This document shows positions 16,391 to 20,805 of a stretch of DNA of 20,805 nt, piece after piece. The notes below the pieces were generated by a model. That model had not been told where the DNA came from. It did no database searches and saw only the letters and a program-made list of their open reading frames with translations. The stretch's first letter is position 1. Each line of letters starts with the position of its first letter. The DNA is from Rickettsia typhi (GTDB taxonomy: Bacteria > Pseudomonadota > Alphaproteobacteria > Rickettsiales > UBA1997). The position numbers were made by a program, and so were the translations under genes. The stretch lies in the NCBI GenBank assembly GCA_945861125.1, contig CAMASZ010000004.1:1-20805 (forward strand), in the 5' to 3' direction.

Positions 16391-17176
16391 ATGATTCCAA
16401 TTTCTGTTTTTATAATTGCTAAAAATGAAAGCGATCGAATTGGTAAAATAATTGATAGTGTAAAAAGTTTTGCCAATGAGATTATACTTATTGATTCTGG
16501 CAGTTCTGATAATACTTGCGAAATAGCGCAATCAAAGGGTGTCAAGGTTATTTTTAATGAATGGAAGGGTTACGGTCAGCAGAAAATTTTTGGTGAAGGT
16601 CAATGTAAAAATGACTGGATTTTAAATATTGATGCTGATGAAGAAGTTTCAAAAGATCTTAATTTGGAAATAAAAAATATTTTCTCAAAACAACAAGAAT
16701 CTGACATAGCTGGTTATAGAATAAAAATAGTTAATAAATTTCGTTTCGAGAAAGTTCCAAAGAAGTTAGCTTATTGCTATAATCAATTTCGGTTGTACAA
16801 CAAGAAATATGCTGGATTTAAGAATAGCTCAATTCATGATTCTGTAGAACTAAGGGACAAAAAATACAAAATTTTACAATTAAGAAATATTATTTATCAT
16901 CAATCCTTTCGATCTTTTTCGCATTGGATTGAAAAAGCTAATTCTTATTCTCAAATGCAAGCTTTTGAATCATTTAAGGCAGGCAAATCACCATCATTAT
17001 TAAAGATTTTTTTTACTCCGACTTTTGCTTTTTTAAAAGCCTATATTGTTAGAAGATATTTCATATATGGGGTTGATGGAATAATTTATAGTTATATATT
17101 TGCATTCTCACGATTTTTAAAAATGATTAAAACCAGAGAACTATTTTTAGGAGATGAATTTGCTAATAAAAAATAA
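16391..17176 (+). CDS. family 2 glycosyltransferase, WaaE/KdtX-like
   Basis: A GT-A fold sugar transferase probably acting in LPS core or surface glycan synthesis. The 261-residue protein has ISVFIIAKNESDRIGKIIDSV (4-24), EIILIDSGSSDNT (30-42), WKGYGQQK (58-65) and WILNIDADEEVS (76-87) with the nucleotide/metal motif DADE (81-84). A C-terminal half follows with HDSVELRDKKYKI, YHQSF and an amphipathic, partly hydrophobic tail (205-250) that likely contacts the inner membrane. The WKGYGQQK and IDADEE contexts match WaaE/KdtX-type beta-glucosyltransferases; the acceptor sugar is unknown. Its final five sense codons plus stop form the left part of a terminator-like hairpin. It may use UDP-glucose, the same pool used by Ugd. 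Confidence 0.88.
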   Translation: MIPISVFIIAKNESDRIGKIIDSVKSFANEIILIDSGSSDNTCEIAQSKGVKVIFNEWKGYGQQKIFGEGQCKNDWILNIDADEEVSKDLNLEIKNIFSKQQESDIAGYRIKIVNKFRFEKVPKKLAYCYNQFRLYNKKYAGFKNSSIHDSVELRDKKYKILQLRNIIYHQSFRSFSHWIEKANSYSQMQAFESFKAGKSPSLLKIFFTPTFAFLKAYIVRRYFIYGVDGIIYSYIFAFSRFLKMIKTRELFLGDEFANKK

Positions 17177-17198
17177 TTTATTAGCAAAACAATTTTTT
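17159..17198 (+). terminator. terminator hairpin at the end of the glycosyltransferase gene
   Basis: A perfect 12-bp inverted repeat, TTTGCTAATAAA (17159-17170) and TTTATTAGCAAA (17177-17188), has a 6-nt loop that contains the stop codon. It is followed four bases later by a run of six T (17193-17198). The left arm is coding sequence (F-A-N-K). This is the best intrinsic terminator in the window and separates the glycosyltransferase gene from tRNA-Thr. Confidence 0.7.
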
Positions 17199-17216
17199 AA
17201 AAATCTTCTATAATTA

Positions 17217-17291
17217 GCTATCGTAGCTCAGGGGTAGAGCACTTCATTGGTAATGAAGAGGTCGCGGGTTCGATTCCCGCCGGTAGCACCA
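17217..17291 (+). tRNA. tRNA-Thr (anticodon GGT)
   Basis: A 75-nt cloverleaf: acceptor GCTATCG/CGGTAGC (one T-G pair), D arm GCTC/GAGC, anticodon stem CTTCA/TGAAG with loop TTGGTAA (anticodon GGT, reads ACC and ACT), T arm GCGGG/CCCGC with loop TTCGATT, discriminator A, encoded CCA (17289-17291). It stands alone between the glycosyltransferase terminator and the symporter gene. A TATAAT at 17209-17214 is too close to be its -10 unless the transcript has no leader. Confidence 0.96.
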
Positions 17292-17454
17292 TTTTTGGTG
17301 ATTAAATTTAATAATGGTAATACTTATAAATCATAACTTTTCTTTGTAAATTTTATTGTTGATTAATTTTTTGTTCCTTGTTTATTTTATTTGTGTATTT
17401 GATATCTACTTAAGTCATAAAAAAGAATCGCCAACATTAAATTTTTTGTAAAAA

Positions 17455-17473
17455 TGAATTCATGATGAATTCA
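17455..17473. promoter_or_regulatory. 19-bp perfect palindrome upstream of the symporter gene
   Basis: TGAATTCAT-G-ATGAATTCA is a perfect inverted repeat with 9-bp arms and one central base, 37 bp before the symporter start. Size, symmetry and position suit an operator for a dimeric regulator. No regulator gene is in the window, and the other sequence of the 218-bp gap (17292-17509) shows nothing more than AT-rich DNA. Confidence 0.5.
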
Positions 17474-17509
17474 CAACAATCCTAAAAATAAAATAATTTT
17501 AATTCTATC

Positions 17510-18925
17510 ATGATTTTTATTAGTTTTGGCTTATTTATGCTATCTTTTATATTTATTGGATTGCTTTCAACAATAAAAAGCAAACGCACCAGCGAAGATT
17601 ATCTTTTGGCAAGCTATTCTGAAAAGCCGTGGTTAATTGCATTGTCAGCAGTTGCAACCAATAATAGTGGCTATATGTTTATTGGTGTTATTGGTTACAC
17701 TTATGTTAATGGCATATCTTCTTTATGGATTTTATTATGTATAATAATTGGCGATTTATGTGCTTCCTTTTTTGTTTATAAAAATTTGAGAATTGTTTCT
17801 CAAAAAGCTAAGGCTCTTAGTTTTCCTGAAGCACTAAGCAAATGGAGCGGTGAAGAGTATAAAATTATTAGAATTTTATCGGCAGTAATTTTGATATTAT
17901 TTTTAAGTGTCTATGCGGCAGCTCAACTTAGAGCTGGAGGCAAGGCTTTACATGTTTTATTTGGTTGGAATAATTTGATTGGTTCGTTAATTGGAACAAT
18001 TATTGTTATTGCTTATTGCGCTTCTGGAGGAATTAGGGCTTCAATATGGACTAATACAGCTCAATCTTTTGTAATGATTTTTTCGATGGCAGTATTGTTC
18101 TATATGGCAATTAATAAGATTGGCGGTTTTGCAGATTTTATAAATAATTTAAAAACTATTTCTCCAAATTATTTTAGTATTTATCCAGTCAATCAAATTG
18201 ATAATAAAAATCTTGGCTTAGCGTGTTTTTTATTTGGTTGGTTTTTCGGGGGTTTTGGAATTATTGGTCAACCTCACATTATGACTAGCTTTATGGCTAT
18301 GAATAAGCCAGAAAGTATTAATAAAATTCGTATTTATTATTACAGCTGGTATATAGTTTTTTTTCTTTTAACCATAGGAGTTGGTTTGGCTTCAAGAATT
18401 TTGCTTCCTTATTATCAAGGTTTTGATCCAGAGCTAGCGTTACCAACCTTATCACAAAATATTTTACCCGAAATATTAGTAGGATTTGTTTTGGCGGGAT
18501 TATTTTCGGCAACCATGTCAACTGCTGATTCGCAAATTATATGTTGTGCTGGAGCCATAACCAATGATTTAATGCCATCAAAAAGAAATAACTATATGGT
18601 AGCTAAAAAATCAACTATTGTGGTTGCTATTTTTGCAATGATAATTTCGGTGGTTGATAGTCAAAGCGTTTTCTCGCTAGTAATGTTAGGTTGGCTAGCT
18701 TTAGCCTGCTCTTATTCACCATTGATAATCATTTATTGTTTTGGTGGCAAAATGTCAGAAAAATTGGCTCTAATTTCGATGATTACTGGATTTTCATCAA
18801 TGATGATCTGGAGATATTTAGGTTTGGGTGCAATTATTTATGAGGCTGCTCCGGGAATTATCTTTGGATTAATGCCTTATATTGTTTCCAAAATTAAATG
18901 TCATATTTTAGCCAAAAATCTCTAA
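17510..18925 (+). CDS. PutP-like sodium:solute symporter
   Basis: A member of the solute:sodium symporter family most like the proline transporter PutP. The 471-residue polytopic protein has the transmembrane segments and family stretches expected: PWLIALSAVATNNSGYMFIG (40-59), a GWFFGGFGIIGQPHIMTSFMAM stretch (243-264), LFSATMSTADSQ (331-342) and YEAAPGIIFG near the C-terminus. The Na2-site residues of PutP (A337, S340, T341) are kept as A334, S337, T338. The position of essential Asp55 in E. coli PutP is Asn here (N51 in ATNNSG), while Ser57 is kept (S53). The coupling ion or substrate may therefore differ. It is preceded by a 19-bp palindrome and followed by a remnant repeat. Probable role: uptake of host proline or a related compound. 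Confidence 0.85.
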   Translation: MIFISFGLFMLSFIFIGLLSTIKSKRTSEDYLLASYSEKPWLIALSAVATNNSGYMFIGVIGYTYVNGISSLWILLCIIIGDLCASFFVYKNLRIVSQKAKALSFPEALSKWSGEEYKIIRILSAVILILFLSVYAAAQLRAGGKALHVLFGWNNLIGSLIGTIIVIAYCASGGIRASIWTNTAQSFVMIFSMAVLFYMAINKIGGFADFINNLKTISPNYFSIYPVNQIDNKNLGLACFLFGWFFGGFGIIGQPHIMTSFMAMNKPESINKIRIYYYSWYIVFFLLTIGVGLASRILLPYYQGFDPELALPTLSQNILPEILVGFVLAGLFSATMSTADSQIICCAGAITNDLMPSKRNNYMVAKKSTIVVAIFAMIISVVDSQSVFSLVMLGWLALACSYSPLIIIYCFGGKMSEKLALISMITGFSSMMIWRYLGLGAIIYEAAPGIIFGLMPYIVSKIKCHILAKNL

Positions 18926-18935
18926 AATTTTTTAC

Positions 18936-18959
18936 TTATACAAATACCATATTTAAATA
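18936..18959. repeat. element E: single end of the palindromic repeat family
   Basis: TTATACAAATACCATATTT followed by AAATA matches the left end of element A (TTATACCAAATCCCATCTTT, then AAATA) with one missing base and two changes. No opposite end is seen nearby. It lies in the 51-bp space between the convergent symporter and ankyrin genes, where an insertion would be harmless. Probably a solo remnant, though chance similarity in AT-rich DNA is possible. Confidence 0.45.
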
Positions 18960-18976
18960 AAATTTATAGTAAAAAT

Positions 18977-20805
18977 CTAACTAACTATGCATCGAGAATT
19001 TGTAATACTTAGTCTTGCTTCAGATAAAGCTGTTCCTGGTCTTTGATGCAAAGATTCGGTAAATTCTGAAAGGATTAAATTTTCTAAGTTTTCTGATTCT
19101 AAAGAATTTTGACAGATGTTTAATATTCTAATAACATCTTGTCGGGCGCAATTTTCTGAAAATTCTTCATCTGAATTACTTGAATTCATTTTGATAGTTG
19201 TAATTTGAGTAGAAATTTCTTCAGCCAAGGTTATCAATTCTGATGGAGTTTTTTTTATAATTGCGCTTAGATTACTGGGACTAATAGTAAGATCATAAAA
19301 ATCTTTTAAATTAGTATGAAATTGAAAATTATCAACCTCAACAGCTTCAATTATTTGCTCTTTAGAAAGGGTGCAAAATTTTTCTGTTGTATCTATGTAT
19401 GAATAAAATTTTAAAAGTACCAACCCATTGATGAGTTCTTTTTTTAACTCTTTTTGATATAAAGAAATTCTACTAGTTTCTGTTAAATCAGAAACTAATT
19501 CAGGTTGAGTATTGGTGAGTGATTGATGTCGCGTTATTGACTCTTGAACATGTTGCATAAAATTAGTTTTTTCTTGAAAAAGTTTTAATTTATCATTTTT
19601 TACTTCAATATTTTCTGAATCAGAGAAAAATTTTAACATCTTTACAATTCCTTCATGTCCATTTTGAGATGCTATCATAAGAGGGGTTGCACCATCTTCC
19701 ATAGCTTTATTAACATCTGCTTTTCCTGCAATTAAGGCTTTGATTGCTTCAGCATGTCCATTTTTAGTAGCAATATAAACGGGGGTTGCACCATTATTTC
19801 TAGCTTTATTAACATCTGCTCCTCCTGCAATTAAGGCTTTGATTGCTTCAGCATGTCCATTTTGAGATGCTATCATAAGAGGGGTTGCACCTTGACTATC
19901 AACTAAATTAACATCTGCTTTTCCCTCAATTAACGCTATGATTGCTTCAGCATGTCCAATTTGAGATGCTATCATAAGAGGGGTTGCACCATTATTTCTA
20001 GCTTTATTAACATCTGCTCCTTTTTCAATTAACGCTTTGATTGCTTCAGCATGTCCATTTTGAGCAGCAATATAAACGGGGGTTGCACCATCTTCCATAG
20101 CTTTATTAACATCTGCTCCTCCTGCAATTAAGGCTATGATTGCTTCAGCTTGACCATTTTGAGCAGCAATAAAAACAGGGGTTGTACCATCTTTCATAGC
20201 TTTATTAACATCTGCTTTTCCTGCAATTAAGGCTTTGATTGCTTCGGTATGTCCCTCTTGAGCAGCAATATAAACAGTGGTTGCACCATCTTCCATAGCT
20301 TTATTAACATCTGCTCCTCCTGCAATTAACGCTATGATTGCTTCAGCATGTCCAATTTGAGATGCTATCATAAGAGGGGTTGCACCTTGACTATCAACTA
20401 AATTAACATCTGCTTTTCCCTCAATTAACGCTATGATTGCTTCAGCATGTCCATTTTGAGTAGCAATATAAACGGGGGTTGCACCATCTTCCATAGCTTT
20501 ATTAACATCTGCTCCTCCTGCAATTAAGGCTTTGATTGCTTCAGCTTGACCATTTTGAGCAGCAATATAAACAGGGGTTGCACCATTTTCCATAGCTTTA
20601 TTAACATCTGCTCCTCCTGCAATTAACGCTATGATTGCTTCAGCATGTCCATTTTGAGAAGCTATCATAAGAGGGGTTTTACCATTTTCCATAGCTTTAT
20701 TAACATCTGCTCCTCCTGCAATTAAGGCTTTGATTGCTTCAGCATGTCCATTTTGAGCAGCAATAAAAACAGGGGTTACACCATTATTTTTAGCTTTATC
20801 AACAT
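18977..20805 (-). CDS. ankyrin-repeat protein, C-terminal part (start beyond right edge), with C-terminal CIVS
   Basis: The frame is open through the right edge, so the Met at 20692 is not the real start; the part seen has 608 complete codons. It holds at least twelve 33-residue ankyrin repeats, consensus 'NGATP.(Y/M)IA.QNGHAEAI.ALI.G.ADVNKA', from the edge to about 19640. A non-repeat region of about 210 residues follows, Glu/Ser/Leu rich and probably helical, for which I recognise no domain. The last four residues are C-I-V-S, a fit to the eukaryotic CaaX box (X = Ser favours farnesylation). No signal peptide can be judged because the N-terminus is missing. Ankyrin proteins of Rickettsiales are often T4SS or T1SS effectors acting in host cells, and VirB8/VirB9 lie in the same window. 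Repeats are almost identical in DNA, which shows recent duplication or conversion. Confidence 0.92.
   Translation of the reverse strand, partial: VDKAKNNGVTPVFIAAQNGHAEAIKALIAGGADVNKAMENGKTPLMIASQNGHAEAIIALIAGGADVNKAMENGATPVYIAAQNGQAEAIKALIAGGADVNKAMEDGATPVYIATQNGHAEAIIALIEGKADVNLVDSQGATPLMIASQIGHAEAIIALIAGGADVNKAMEDGATTVYIAAQEGHTEAIKALIAGKADVNKAMKDGTTPVFIAAQNGQAEAIIALIAGGADVNKAMEDGATPVYIAAQNGHAEAIKALIEKGADVNKARNNGATPLMIASQIGHAEAIIALIEGKADVNLVDSQGATPLMIASQNGHAEAIKALIAGGADVNKARNNGATPVYIATKNGHAEAIKALIAGKADVNKAMEDGATPLMIASQNGHEGIVKMLKFFSDSENIEVKNDKLKLFQEKTNFMQHVQESITRHQSLTNTQPELVSDLTETSRISLYQKELKKELINGLVLLKFYSYIDTTEKFCTLSKEQIIEAVEVDNFQFHTNLKDFYDLTISPSNLSAIIKKTPSELITLAEEISTQITTIKMNSSNSDEEFSENCARQDVIRILNICQNSLESENLENLILSEFTESLHQRPGTALSEARLSITNSRCIVS

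Noticed and set aside
17209..17214. TATAAT as -10 box of tRNA-Thr
   Set aside because: It ends 2 bases before the mature tRNA 5' end, so transcription would start inside the tRNA; no matching -35.
17287..17300. CACCA-tttt-TGGTG hairpin as terminator after tRNA-Thr
   Set aside because: Stem is only 5 bp, overlaps the CCA end and has no T-run after it.
20690..20692. Met at 20692 as start of the ankyrin protein
   Set aside because: The same frame carries another full ankyrin repeat upstream to the window edge with no stop, so the true start is outside.
18977..20805. Ankyrin repeats as a DNA tandem repeat artefact on the plus strand
   Set aside because: The 99-bp period keeps the minus-strand frame and ankyrin consensus throughout, so it is a coding repeat.

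Overview
The window is AT-rich DNA from an alphaproteobacterium, most likely a Rickettsiales-type intracellular or host-associated bacterium. The evidence is a VirB8-VirB9 pair of a type IV secretion system (T4SS) in a small islet, a short GltX1-like glutamyl-tRNA synthetase, very weak ribosome binding sites, small intergenic palindromic repeats and a large ankyrin-repeat protein. Family or genus cannot be fixed from this sequence. Enolase, RodA, a D-amino-acid transaminase, UDP-glucose dehydrogenase and an LPS-type glycosyltransferase suggest a cell that still has part of lower glycolysis, peptidoglycan and LPS.

Layout: 1-1700 (minus strand) carries virB8, virB9 and the start of a prepilin-like gene that runs off the left edge. 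After a 321-bp divergent gap, 2022-4519 (plus) holds rodA and gltX, overlapping by 4 bp. 4516-7516 (minus) is a compact unit: CcmG/TlpA-like thioredoxin, ugd, tRNA-Arg(CCT) and dusB. tgt starts divergently, 5 bp from the thioredoxin gene.

8662-11400 is the accessory part. Three genes for small secreted, lysine/glutamate-rich proteins share an 'LS/LTPEQK..VKKE.ERHRQ.MK.ITG' unit. They are interleaved with a family of short repeat elements that have inverted ends of about 20 bp and internal palindromes. A previously uncalled 48-residue membrane microprotein gene and a palindromic promoter box precede eno and an overlapping D-amino-acid transaminase gene (dat).

13905-16295 (minus) is a tight dsbA-like, mlaF, prepilin/LamG operon. 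A family 2 glycosyltransferase, tRNA-Thr(GGT) and a PutP-type symporter follow on the plus strand. From 18977 to the right edge (minus) is a protein with at least twelve ankyrin repeats, whose true start lies outside the window and whose C-terminus, CIVS, fits a eukaryotic CaaX prenylation box.

Taken together, the window combines envelope and translation housekeeping with likely host-interaction functions. A T4SS islet and a candidate prenylated ankyrin effector occur in the same stretch. Two prepilin-type proteins share an almost identical N-terminus, and thiol-disulfide enzymes could serve exported Cys-containing proteins. The most novel-looking parts are the secreted repeat-protein cluster with its embedded mobile palindromic elements, the prepilin-LamG family, and the CaaX-tailed ankyrin protein.
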